DNA of 64,000 bases from Rotaria sordida (taxonomy: Eukaryota > Rotifera > Eurotatoria > Philodinida > Philodinidae): assembly GCA_905250125.1 (NCBI GenBank), contig CAJNOL010000237.1, forward strand, positions 1 through 64,000, written 5' to 3'. Below are positions 34,001-43,691 of the stretch, piece by piece. The notes under the pieces were generated by a model. That model worked only from the letters and a program-made list of their open reading frames with translations, was not told where the DNA came from and searched no databases. Within the stretch, counting starts at the first letter, position 1. Every line of letters begins with the position of its first letter. The translations under genes were made by a program, and so were the position numbers.

Positions 34001-36317
34001 TTCAGTATTATATACAAATTTTCAGTAAAGAAATCAAACTATCAGTATAAAATTACAAACGTCGATATTGATGTAATGAAGAAAATGAAATGGTACTCTT
34101 TTGATCAATATAAAAATAAAGCATTCAATATTTGGTGTGTTACATTACCAAAAGATAAATTACAATGATTGGATAGTGTGTGCAATTGTCCAGCATTTTT
34201 CAAAAAGTTTATGTGTAAACATGTTGTCGGTTTGGCAATTCGATTAAACTATTGCAAACCACCACCTGCTGCTAAAAATATTTCAATTGGTGAAAAAAGA
34301 CGTCGTGGTAGACCAACAAAATCCAAAAAGGCGTTGTTGGTTCAATAAATTTCTGTTAGTTCTAATTACATTTTTTTTACTGAAATAAATTATTAAAAAC
34401 TGAACAAAAATAAATTAAATACTGAACTTTTCGAATTATCTACTGAACTTCTTGAATTTTTTACTGAGCAAAAAATAATTTTTTACTGAACAAGAATTAC
34501 TGAACATGTGATAAAAAATTTACTGAACATTCATAATAAAATACTGAAATATTAAATATAAGCCAATATTTTTTATCTAGTCTGTCTCAGACTCGCTTGC
34601 ACATTGTACTCAAGATTCCAAAAATAGAAAAATTTCGGTCTTCGATCTCAAACAAAACTTTCCTAAATATCTCACCTTGTAGAGTGCCGTTCGGCTTTGA
34701 TCTGCATTGTGAAACATTCTTATACTTATTGAAACCCTTGTGTCTTTGATTCTATGCAGCAGGCACATAGAGTAGCTTTACCTCACAAGATAAACAAACA
34801 ACAAATTTATTATTGGAACATTTTGTTTATAGAGTCACACTAGGAGACTCTCTACAATACAAAACTAATAATTTTTTGTGAGAGCGAGGAACATTGATTA
34901 GAACCCTGCGATTCCTAACATTACCCGAGAACCGAACCGGAGCCGACGGTTCCTAAAAATTTTTCGGAACCGAAGATTTTACCGTAACATACAAAATACC
35001 GAGTCATTGGATGGTTTTAGAAATTTCTACATTTTATCTTCGGAACTCTTCGTGTTTATTACTTCATCAAATAAGTAGCTACTTCAAAAGATAAAAAAAA
35101 ACTCAATGAATGATATAAAACATTAATATACAATATGTTCATATGAAATATTTATAGTATACAAGGTCTAAAAAGATCGACTTCATCATTTCCTTATCCT
35201 CTACATAATCATGATCACAAAGAACAATATCATCTTCGTTACTCATTCTAAACGTCTTTTTTATTGTTGTAGCAATATATTGTTATTTAGTTAGGACAGG
35301 AAATTGTAGAAGATGACTGTTCAATCATCTTTCTTTTCATTTCAATTGTATCAACTTCATCAATTTTTTTTATCACATGATTTTAATAATGCTAAATTTT
35401 TCTGAAAAATAATTTTAATAGGGGTATTTTTTGCACTAAAATTGATGCGTTTATCGACACTTGTGTTTTCTGCAGACGAGAAAAGTCTTTCTACAATGTT
35501 GTTCGATGCTTATACAGCATAAAAATCTTGAGCTATAGAAAATTAGATCGTTAATGTTAAATTCTGTTGTCGCGGGATTATAAAACATCATCATGTCTAC
35601 TAAATGGGACATTTGATGGCATATATTCATCTAACTCATACGTTGTTGTTGACAATATTAAGGAATTTTGTAGTATATCAAAACAGTATGAAAGAAGACC
35701 TTTTGATATTGTCGATTGAGAATCAAGTGAATCTGTATGGACGGATCGTAGGGTAGTCGTTGTAAATGTAGTAGATAGTATTGTTCATTGCCGTTTAATA
35801 ATTTTCGTTTTAACTAACTTAAGAGCTTTTTCTTGAAAACCAGGATTACTACGAAAACTTTTCATGAATAAATGAAGGAAGGTACTGGTATAATGCGCAT
35901 CTTGCAACATTCGCACATCTTGAAACTCTCACCCTTAAGAAAAAGTTCGGTTTCTAACGGTTTCGGTTCTACCGGCTTTTACTTCACGGTTCCGGGTAAG
36001 AGAAACAAAAAAATCCGATCCTCGGTTCCAATTTTTTTGGAACCGCAGAGCTCTAACATTGATAGTCTAAGTCTTATAAAGGAATTAGCGTTCTCGCGCA
36101 TGTTTGATAGCAAGTAAAGAGGTCGCTATTCAATCGAATTGGGTCGACTATGCTCGATTCTATTTCAATTTCCAATGTCAATCAAATAGATTATATTATT
36201 TCATTTGATTATATTTCTTCTTTTTTAAATAATTATAAATCTTACTTCATTTAACTTTTTATCCGTATCACATGAAAAATTTACAGAATTAGGATCAAAT
36301 TTGTAATGTTTCCACAT
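28091..36317 (-). CDS. GDPGP1: GDP-D-glucose phosphorylase 1
   Basis: Ten exons (36246-36317, 31959-32081, 31801-31908, 31629-31748, 31472-31582, 31372-31422, 28577-28686, 28394-28527, 28278-28355, 28091-28212) join in phase to 342 residues. Family signatures are FNFNKIKDKEILISL, the core AGFNSLCAYASINHLHLHG with the HxHxH nucleotidyl-transfer motif at 178-182, NNIAHNMAIVKG, and VLRIFVWFRQS. The enzyme splits GDP-glucose with phosphate to GDP and glucose 1-phosphate, clearing misformed GDP-glucose. The HxHxH motif is split across an intron: NH ends one exon and LHLHG begins a 51-nt exon. Introns 1 (4164 bp) and 6 (2685 bp) are bloated with transposons. The ATG abuts an acceptor-like TTTTTTTAAG, so an upstream non-coding exon is possible. 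Confidence 0.92.
28817..28909 (+). other. orphan exon-like segment in GDPGP1 intron 6
   Basis: Follows a good acceptor (TATGTATTTTAG) and reads DTIILLNPPETQEGEVLYLL then ERAIIHIPVV and stop. It is antisense to the host gene. The composition is that of a real terminal exon, but no family or partner exon was recognised. It is probably captured or relic sequence. Confidence 0.3.
28970..29116. repeat. 21-bp minisatellite, 7 copies
   Basis: Seven consecutive units of 21 bp, each a variant of TGGAATGCTACAGGTATTACC, in exact register (28970, 28991, 29012, 29033, 29054, 29075, 29096). Because 21 is a multiple of three, one plus-strand frame stays open and encodes a WNAT-IT heptad. This is probably a by-product, since it lies in an intron. 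Confidence 0.9.
29117..30130. other. intron 6 filler, no feature recognised
   Basis: About 1 kb between the minisatellite and the TIR element, within the large GDPGP1 intron. It contains two related blocks (around cacacttcgataacagtg near 29220 and gacacacggtatcgacagag near 29394), suggesting an old repeat, but no ends or coding region. Confidence 0.35.
30131..30864. mobile_element. 734-bp TIR element with internal ~180-bp repeats
   Basis: Left end cgagtgtcccatgatagatg pairs with the right end, which read inward is cgaatgtcccataataaatg. The inverted similarity continues about 65 bp. The interior is built of about four diverged direct repeats of roughly 180 bp, each with a tttactttg...cacgctgcatctt...gtatac block (near 30240, 30400, 30570 and 30750). 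No transposase. TGTCCCAT-type ends recall mariner-like TIRs, but no TA duplication is evident. Confidence 0.65.
32889..33401. mobile_element. foldback element in GDPGP1 intron 1
   Basis: The arms pair about a centre near 33145. attatgtagatcc at the left end matches ggatctacataat at the right end, and gacttgaaactttgcat (33030s) pairs with its inverse near 33255. The inner gacttgaaac block recurs at 37940, 38160, 43965, 44200 and 49730, defining a dispersed family. Confidence 0.7.
33515..34564 (+). mobile_element. Mutator-like element (MULE) with 9-bp target duplication
   Basis: Bounded by AATATTTTT on both sides (33506-33514 and 34565-34573), a perfect 9-bp duplication as MULEs make. Ends are GGCGACAAATTAAATGCTCA on the left and, read inward, GGCTTATATTTAATATTTCA on the right. 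Both ends carry clusters of a TTCAGTA motif in opposite orientation. The interior encodes a SWIM-finger transposase tail (34076-34348). The left end is duplicated: the same ggcgacaaattaaatgctca start recurs at 33931, with about 230 bp of foreign sequence between. It is therefore rearranged and defective. Confidence 0.85.
34076..34348 (+). pseudogene. MULE transposase C-terminus with SWIM zinc finger
   Basis: The frame reads through MKWYSFDQYKNKAFNIW, has one in-frame TGA, then CNCPAFFKKFMCKHVVGLAI, a textbook SWIM finger (CxCxnCxH), then GEKRRRGRPTKSKK, a basic AT-hook-like tail, and stop. SWIM fingers close many MULE transposases. The catalytic DDE domain is absent, so this remnant cannot mobilise the element. 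Confidence 0.8.
34899..36055 (-). mobile_element. hAT element with 8-bp target duplication
   Basis: Flanked by ACATTGAT at 34891-34898 and 36056-36063, the perfect 8-bp duplication typical of hAT elements. Ends are TAGAACCCTGCGATTCC on the left and, read inward, TAGAGCTCTGCGGTTCC on the right. Subterminal regions repeat ggaaccg/cggttcc motifs. The interior keeps part of a hAT transposase (35360-35520, minus). At 1157 bp it is too short for a full transposase gene, so it is a deletion derivative. Confidence 0.88.
35360..35520 (-). pseudogene. hAT transposase C-terminal dimerisation fragment
   Basis: Reads ASNNIVERLFSSAENTSVDK, then RINFSAKN...KIIFQKNLALLKS and stop. This matches the conserved hAT C-terminal block (S..SERVFS.AG......R..L.......L..LK.N). 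An in-frame stop lies just upstream, so it is a relic. Confidence 0.75.
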
Positions 36318-36549
36318 CTTAAAAAAAGAAATTTCGGTCTATTAATATATTAATAAATGTAAAAAAAAAAGAAATCCATTCACTACCGATTCTTCTACAA
36401 CAAAATACTTATTAAATTTCAATTGGTTAATAACAAACAAATCATTTCTCGTTGTAATATCTTTCTTATTGGTGTAAATAAAGGGTACATTGATTTACAT
36501 TATCTTTCATCAACTTGCTAATGTATTTTTAAGAATATTTAGTATTGAA
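36318..36549. promoter_or_regulatory. shared upstream region of GDPGP1 and SARNP
   Basis: 232 bp separate the divergent start codons. Two inverted CCAAT boxes (ATTGG at 36422-36426 and 36468-36472) are the only recognisable motifs. A bidirectional promoter is inferred from spacing. Confidence 0.4.
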
Positions 36550-39053
36550 ATGGCAACAAATAAAATTACTGAACCAAAATTACCTGTTGAAAACATAAAA
36601 GAAATTGCTGAAACATTAACGTAAGTAAAAAACAAAAAAAATTATTTGAACATTTTTTTAAAACTTTTGCTTTGTTTTTTTTAAAGTGAATTTGAATTGA
36701 ATAATGGTGTAATAAGTGCAGATAATCAAAATGAAGAAGGAGCAGCCGTTGATGTAAAGTTTTTTATTTAAAGAAGATAAAAATGTTCTAAATTTTTTTT
36801 TAAATTTTAATAGAAATTTAAACAACGTCTTGACCGTTTTGGAAAAATAGCACCTGAAGCAAAAAAAATTTCTCGCGCATTACGTTTTGGTACATCACAT
36901 GTATGTTAACAAAAAAAAATATAAAGATTGTCTGTGTTATTTTGTCTTTTTCTTTATTCTTAAGGAAGCAATTGATGGTACAGCTAAAAAACGACGTTTA
37001 GAAAGATTTGGAGCTGTTCCTCATTCAGCAGTATGAATTTGAGAAGATTTTTTGTTTATTGAAATAATTTTTTAATTGTTTGTTGTAGGAAGATGAACAA
37101 CAAAAAAAACGTCTACGAGCTGATCGTTTTCATTTAATTAATTCCACATCAACAGTCGATGAAGAAACAAAGAAAAAACGTATGGATCGTTTTGGTGTTG
37201 TTACACCATCTACAGTAAGAAATCATTTGAGTGGCATTGAATAGAATGCTTTTGTTGATTATAAATGGGTTTCGTCATTAGAACATTAGATAACCTATTG
37301 ATGATGGAGACAAAGAAATATAACTCCTGATCTCGTTTTGTGATAATAATCTAAACCAGTCACTTATTAACAGCTAATTATTCAAAGTCAAAACTATAAA
37401 TTCTAAATTGAGAAGTTTGTTTGACTTGATACTAACAATCTAGGTACATTTAATAGCTTTTATTATGTGTCACGTAGAACTGAAACCGAGATAGTAATAC
37501 TTTGAATAGGTCAGTTTAAAATCTGTCGTAACTAGAGAATGTCACAGAACAGTTTTCTTCGTTCTGTCCTATATTCTGCAAAACATTATCATTTAGTCAT
37601 TTTGCTTTACAGGACACAAAGGGTTCTCCTGCGTCCGATCTACAAAACTATCGCTTCATTCTATTTTTGACAAGGATAAAAGCTTGTCTGTATATAAGCT
37701 GTAATGTCCGATATAATATTCAATAAACATCAATCCAGCTGACTGAAGAACCTTTTCAGATGTCAAATCAATATTCGATCAAAACGATGTTCATTTGATA
37801 AGCGCTAGTTAGTAATAAAAAAGTTTAGAATGGTTTGGTTTTCCGGACCTTCATTCTTGAGCTAGCGAAATTTTACTGCATTTTTCGACAATGACTTATG
37901 ACTGTTCTTAGGTCACGCGCAAAATTCACATTTGAGTTTCGACTTGAAACGTCGCACGAACAAAGTTCTTAATGAGATTACTTAATTGATTAGGTTGTAG
38001 ATTTTCTAGCAGCTATCTTCTTTCTCGAGATATTCAACATTCGAGATTCACTCATGTATAAAATTAAATTTATATCTCTAGAAAGAAAATACTAGGAAAA
38101 CTAAACCTTGTACAATTACTAATCTGATTAAGAACTTTGTTAATACAAGATTTAAAGACGGAACTCGAAAGTCGATTTTCCACATGACCTTAGGGATACT
38201 ACAACTTTTTCTTGAAAAATCCAGTAAAACTTCGATATTTCAAGAATCAAGATCTGGACAATCAAAGCATTCTAGACTTTTTTATAACTCACAAATACCT
38301 ATCGAATGAACATCATCTCGATCAAAAAAGCGATTTGATACCTGGAGAAACTTTCTCGTGGTCTAAATAAATTTTTCTTTGAAGAACTAGTCGCTGGTAT
38401 GACATTTTTTTTTCTAGCTACTGTTAATGATAATGGAAAACTACAATGAGTTCCACTACTAGATCAGAACTTCATTGGATCGCGGTCAATTAGATGACTT
38501 GAGTGTCCCACAGTAGAGCCCATAGGACCCCAGAATTTTTGGATCTGGGTCCAGTCGATCAAAGTTTTCGATTCGAATTTGATTGATCAGTCTTTTGTGG
38601 GAAGAGCCCATTGGGTCTAAAAACCTCTCGGTCCGGATCCAGTCGACTCAAAATTTTTAGACTCGGACCCATTGAGCTCTACCTACAGGACTCAAATATT
38701 ATCTTTGCGGCCTTGCGTCCTGTGATGTTTTTCGGTCTCAATATCAATTTCATTTTTGTTCAGAGTTCTTCTCTTTCAAACAACGAAATTTATAAATTAA
38801 TATTTTCAAATATTCTATATTTTAGACTAATAATAATAGTACTGCTGGAAAATCTGCATCAACTACTCCAGTTTTATCTGATACTATTAAAAAAAGAGCT
38901 CAACGTTTTGGTAATATATCTCAAGCAGCTAAAGCAACTACAATAAATGTATGAATACAATTTTTTCTATTATTCAATATACAAAATTTTGGTATTATTT
39001 AGGAACAAAAACTTAAACGCACTGAACGATTTAAACCGATCACAAATGCTTAA
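36550..39053 (+). CDS. SARNP: SARNP/THO1-like mRNA-export protein
   Basis: Seven exons (36550-36620, 36687-36753, 36814-36900, 36965-37030, 37089-37214, 38826-38948, 39003-39053) join in phase to 196 residues. The diagnostic feature is the repeated K/R-x-R-x-x-R-F-G motif: FKQRLDRFGKI, AKKRRLERFGAV, KKKRMDRFGVVT, IKKRAQRFGNIS and LKRTERFKP. In SARNP (CIP29/Tho1), an RNA-binding cofactor of the TREX export complex, these bind the helicase UAP56. The N-terminal SAP DNA-binding domain of vertebrate SARNP is not recognisable; an acidic stretch (residues 22-46) takes its place. Intron 5 (1611 bp) holds a foldback element and a hAT-like MITE. It lies 146 bp upstream of the first GRHPR-like gene. 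Confidence 0.88.
37720..38370. mobile_element. foldback element in SARNP intron 5
   Basis: The arms pair about a centre near 38090. gatcaaaacgatgttcattt at 37785 pairs with its inverse at about 38310, and tcgacttgaaacg at 37938 with its inverse near 38160. The paralogous copy lies at about 43760-44400. Its left end coincides with the left boundary of the tandem duplication. Confidence 0.7.
38514..38681. mobile_element. hAT-like MITE absent from copy B
   Basis: TAGAGCCCATAGGACCC at the left end against, read inward from the right, TAGAGCTCAATGGGTCC. The flanks tcccacag and (a)cctacag resemble a 7-8-bp duplication. At the equivalent place in copy B (about 44535-44545) the sequence runs gacttgaataacctacagga with no insert, a natural empty site. 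Related MITEs lie at 40826 and 46673. Confidence 0.8.
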
Positions 39054-39199
39054 TATTAACTCTTCTTGTCTTGACATTCTTTTTTTCTTCTTGTTTTTAC
39101 ATTTGTCTTTTTTCTTGTTCATAAAAACGAAAAAAAAAAACACAATTTTTATGTGTAAAAAATATACTTGAAATAGAAACAATTGTTCATATTTAGACA

Positions 39200-41789
39200 A
39201 TGACTTCTATTATTCGACCACGTCTATTTATAACTTTTCAAATGTCTTCACAGTTTATTCGTTCACTTAAACGTGTATTTGATCTGGATTATCAAGATAT
39301 ACCGGCATGTTTATCTCATGAACAAATTTTATCTCGTATTCGTGCTAATCCACCTAATGCCATACTTTTTCCAGCAACAGCAAAAATTGATAAAGAAGTA
39401 ATATCAGCAGCAGGTGATAAACTTAAAATGTTAGCCGCTTTTTCAGTTGGATATAATCATATTGATTTAAAAGAATGTAAAAAAAGAGGTATACCTATTG
39501 GATATACACCAGGTAGAATAGAATAATCATCATTTTAAAATAGATTATTAAATCATATTCCGAAATCTTTAGGTGTATTAACAGATACAACAGCTGATTC
39601 AGCTATTACATTATTATTAGCAACATCAAGAAGAATTGCTGAAGCGATGCGAACAGTTCGTGTAAGACATCATAACAAGGAAGATTAATTTTTATTTTTG
39701 TTTTCATTGATAACTTTTAAATAGAATGGTGAATGGGGTACATCATCAGATATGATGTGGATGTGTGGTAAACCTTTAATTAATTCAACAATTGGTATTG
39801 TTGGTTTAGGTCGTATTGGTTTAGCAATTGCACGTCGTTTACAACCATTTTCTATTCAACGTATACTTTATAGTGGTACACGTGAAAAATATTTTGATTC
39901 TGATAAGGATAAAAAATTATTTAAATTTGTTCAGTTTGAAGAATTATTACATGAATCTGATTTTGTTATTATTGCATGTGCATTAAATGAAAAAACAGCA
40001 AATATGTTTAATAAAAAAGCATTTGAACAAATGAAAAATGATGCAATTTTAATTAATATTGCACGAGGAGGTATTGTTGATCAAGATGCACTTTATGATG
40101 CATTAAAAAATGGTCAAATTCGAGCAGCAGGTAAAGAATCTTTTTATTAATAAAGAATAGTCGAAAAGTTTTGACTTCTCTCAGTAAATCGATGATATTT
40201 ATGACAAATCTGTATATGGTTAAATGATCGAAGTATGTAATTTTGTAAAGCAAGATTAGAGCTAATAATTGAAAAACAGATACTTTGAAATGCATACATT
40301 ATAGATGAGCATGGTGGCGCGGCAGTGGCATATTTTCAATTGTGATGAACATCTATGGCATACATGTAATACAATGTTATAGTCATTTTACAAATCTTGA
40401 GTAAATATTTTCATCTTAAACTTTTGAGACAAAAAAACAAATTTCTTCAAAGATCTAAATGATTTTTAAGTTTATTAGATTGACATTTTATATATATCTC
40501 AAAAATCAAATTTAGTGATGTGTTGATTTTGTTTTCTAAACGATTACTTTTAATCTGTTCGGAATACTGTTAATGGTTTCCTCACATTTTTCTACATTGA
40601 AGTTTTCTCATATATGATTTATTTTTTATTTAACATATTCATATTTACATAAGTCTCGTGGAAGAATATCTCATAAATTTTCTATTGATCATATATCATC
40701 TATTTGACTTTGAAATGAATACTGGAGGTGGTTTTAATAGAGGTTGTTGGAAAGATAAATTGAAGCAGTTGGTATATTAGAGAATAAATTGTAAGCAGTA
40801 AACTTCATAAAATAAGACTATCAGTTAGAGAGCTGCGGGTCCAAGAATTTTTGGAAGTGGGGCTGGCCAGTAAAATTTTTTTGGATCTGGACCCGATAGA
40901 CTCGAAATTTTTAGGTTCAGACCCGATGGGCTCTAGTTCATAGCTCCCTATAGTTAAGTATCAACCAGCATTAGAAATTATTTGTGCAAGATTTTTAAAA
41001 TATTGAATATTTAGCGGTCACGTACTGCAAATTCATCATAACCCATTTTAATATTCTGCTCAATTCTATCTGGAATAGATGGTTCATTGTTTCAAGATGC
41101 ATAAAAATGATTGATACTTACTTGAGCATTGGAAACTGTTGTTTTTTTTATTTTGACAACTACGACTATGCTTAGCGAATTAGTACCAGAAGATGATTTA
41201 TAATTATGTAAATCTTCACATTGATTGGATACAACATTTTATTGCTTGATCTCATTTACATAAATACAACAAAAAATATTCCATAATGAAATATTATATA
41301 TTATTCCATTAGAATGATACCTTTGATAAAAAAAACTCGGTGAACAGAAAAAACAATATGACTGTAACAAAAAATTTTTTTTATAATTTTTCTTAAAAAC
41401 TGTATGGTGACAATAATATTGTGATACGTTTATGCATTTCGAAGTGTTTTTTTTTCAGATGATAGCTCGAGTCTTCCTCTGTAAAATTATATATTTTGAT
41501 CAATTAATCATATTTATGTTTGTCATCGATCTAGTGAGAGAGGTTGAAACTTTTCGACCATCCTTCAGTGTAATATTTATAATTATCTATAGGTTTGGAT
41601 GTTACTGTACCTGAACCATTGCCTACAGATCATCCTCTTTTAACACTTGAGAACTGTACGATATTTCCACATATTGGTAGTGCTGATGAATATGCACGTC
41701 ATCAAATGGCACAAATATGTGTGGATAATTTACTCAATTTTTTTAGTGGAAAACCAATGGTACATCAACTTCAAATAGACAAACTTTAA
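39200..41789 (+). CDS. GRHPR: glyoxylate/hydroxypyruvate reductase, copy A
   Basis: Four exons (39200-39512, 39573-39661, 39725-40130, 41593-41789) give 334 residues, close to animal GRHPR. GLGRIG at 161-166 is the NAD(P)-binding GxGxxG. Catalytic residues of the D-2-hydroxyacid dehydrogenase family are Arg248 (IARGG), Glu277 (TVPEPLP) and His296 (FPHIGS). LLTLENC and the substrate-loop region AFSVGYNHID fit GRHPR rather than phosphoglycerate dehydrogenase. It reduces glyoxylate to glycolate and hydroxypyruvate to D-glycerate. Intron 3 (1462 bp) contains a hAT-like MITE. A second intact copy lies 5.9 kb downstream. Start: first ATG, 147 bp after the SARNP stop. Confidence 0.93.
40826..40936. 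mobile_element. hAT-like MITE in GRHPR-A intron 3
   Basis: tagagagctgcgggtcc and, read inward from the right, ctagagcccatcgggtc bound a 111-bp inverted-repeat unit with internal agaatttttgg/aaatttttagg pairs. The same insertion occurs in copy B (46673-46782), so it predates the duplication. Confidence 0.6.
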
Positions 41790-41887
41790 TAATATAATAG
41801 TTTGAAAATTATTATTTAGTTTTGCAAAATTTTTTTACTAAGAGTAAATAGATGATTTATGATACGACACTAGATATTATTAACGTT

Positions 41888-42665
41888 ATTCTCTTCAGCG
41901 TAAAAAAAGAACAGCAACTATGAACACCATCATCAATTCGAATAATATCACTATTAATAAAACATCTATCTTGAGATACAAGCATAGCTATGACATCAGC
42001 TACATCTTCTGTTTTGCCAAATCATCCATTGGACATTATCAAATAAATGATTATTTGTATTTAATGGTAATCAAACATTTTTATTCATAGGAGTATCAAT
42101 ACCAACTGGTGCTATTACATTCATGCGTACATCTTGAAGAAGATATTCGCATGCAAGAGATTTTGTAAATGCAACAATAGCTCCTTTATTTGCTGCATGT
42201 GTTGACATAAAAGGATGACCATGTAAAGTGGCTGCTGAAGTTGTATTTATAATATTACCTTTTGTAATGACCGAATGAGGAAGACAAGTACGACATATCA
42301 AAAAATGTATCAATAATATTTGTATCGAGAATTGAACGAAATTCTTCTACTGGAATATCTACTGTGGAACTTGTACGTAGTATATCAGCTACATTAACAA
42401 AAACATCAAGACGACCTTGACGAGTAATATATTTATTAACTTTTTCGATGATTTTTTTCTTCAGCTCTAACAGACATAACATCTATTGAAATATATTGTG
42501 GATGACATGATGATTGTATAGTTACTTTTAATCTAGTTTCATTAAGATCAATATCAAGAACGCAAGCACCTTTCTCGACAAGACGTAAAATCACAACAGC
42601 TCGCCCTATGACCGAATCAGCTCTAGTGGCAACAGCTATTTTACCATGAAATCAAGTTGTAACAA
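41888..42665 (-). pseudogene. short-chain dehydrogenase/reductase pseudogene
   Basis: Pieces of a classical SDR in order: GKIAVATRADSVIGRAVV (cofactor-binding TGxxxGIG, degraded), VEKGACVLDIDLNETRLK, QGRLDVFVNVADIL (normally NNAG), NIINTTSAATLHG, THAANKGAIVAFTKSLACEY (YxxxK, Tyr replaced by His), RMNVIAPVGIDTPM, and EDVADVIAMLVSQDRCFINSDIIRIDDG. At least three frame changes, missing catalytic residues and no intact frame make it a pseudogene. Relatives are FabG-like NAD(P)H oxidoreductases. Confidence 0.85.
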
Positions 42666-42731
42666 TTGGTGTCTTCTAAAGATAAAAAAAAATCGATCAA
42701 TAATTTTATCGATTTTTTTTCTGCAGCTTAA

Positions 42732-42977
42732 CTCTTTCAGGACGGGAAACGCATATATGCGTCTTTCGTCCTGAAATAGTTGAAGTTCAGAGATTTCTAC
42801 TAATTATCATTTATGTACTTGGTACTGTTTTATGGCTTCGTATGGACAACATATATATATGAGCCGTAGCAGTCTTTGACAGATCAATAATGTTGATTAG
42901 AAAGAAAAAGTAATTCACTTTAATTAATTCTGTGTTTCATTATTTTGCTTGACAAAAAGAATCTCGTCCTGAAAACG
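42732..42977. mobile_element. 246-bp TTAA-flanked MITE
   Basis: TTAA at 42728-42731 and 42978-42981 flank ends CTCTTTCAGGACGGG and, read inward, CGTTTTCAGGACGAG. TTAA duplication and CAGGACG ends suggest a piggyBac-type non-autonomous element. Near the left end lies an inner short palindrome, acgcatatatgcgt. Confidence 0.75.
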
Positions 42978-42981
42978 TTAA

Positions 42982-43462
42982 ATAGTATTTATTAGTGTGT
43001 TGACTTGAACATTCAATGTTTCATTTATAATTTTAGTGTTAAATAATGACGAAAAGTAAATTTTCGTTTTCAATAGTTCCAAACTAACCTAGAGAAAATA
43101 GTCACATATTGATAACGTTTATTTTGCTATTCTTTTCGTTCTTTTCTTTCTGTTGTGTTATCGTATGACGTATGGTAAAAAGTACATCTAAACAAATCAG
43201 TTTTTTTTTATTGTTCTTTGCTTTGTCATAGTAGCAGATGATGTATTTCACAGTTATTTCTTATCATGTTTCTAAGATAAGCCTTCACTTTTATTTTGCA
43301 TTGATATAAAATATATTTTGTTTGAATTCTTATGATACTGAAAGCAGATATTTATTTCTATGTATTTGATTATTTCATTCATACAATATTATTTTACGAA
43401 AAAGATAAGATTTTTATTTGACCTAGATAATCTATGTTTACATTTAATATAAATAATTTATT
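42982..43462. other. no gene recognised
   Basis: AT-rich spacer between two MITEs. Confidence 0.4.
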
Positions 43463-43464
43463 TA

Positions 43465-43691
43465 CAACGGAGGTGTTTATATTGTAAATTAAAAAGACTA
43501 GACATATTCACGTCGAAATAAAGTTCTAACTACCAAACTAACAAATTTAAAATATTAGCTGCTATTGGTGTGTCTGGATCCAGACACACAAACAACAGAT
43601 AATATTTTAAATTTGTTAGTTTGGTGGTGAAACTTTATTGCGACCTGAATATGTCTATTCTTTTTAATTTACAATACAAACACCTTCATTG
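43465..43691. mobile_element. 227-bp hairpin MITE with TA flanks
   Basis: Two ~110-bp arms pair about a perfect central palindrome gtgtgtctggatccagacacac (about 43569-43590). Ends are CAACGGAGGTGTT and, read inward, CAATGAAGGTGTT, each next to TA, as for Tc1/mariner-type elements. It sits 65 bp before the start of duplication copy B. Confidence 0.8.

Larger units (their letters stand above)
37725..42000 (+). repeat. tandem duplication, copy A
   Basis: Matches 43757-47860 collinearly (offset 5855 over most of the genes). It includes the intron-5 foldback element, the last two SARNP exons, the first GRHPR-like gene and an SDR pseudogene tail. Introns and spacers have diverged visibly, exons much less. 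Confidence 0.9.

Noticed and set aside
38611-38946. 111-codon plus-strand frame across SARNP exon 6
   Set aside because: Runs through intron and exon in a different frame from the phase-consistent SARNP exon.
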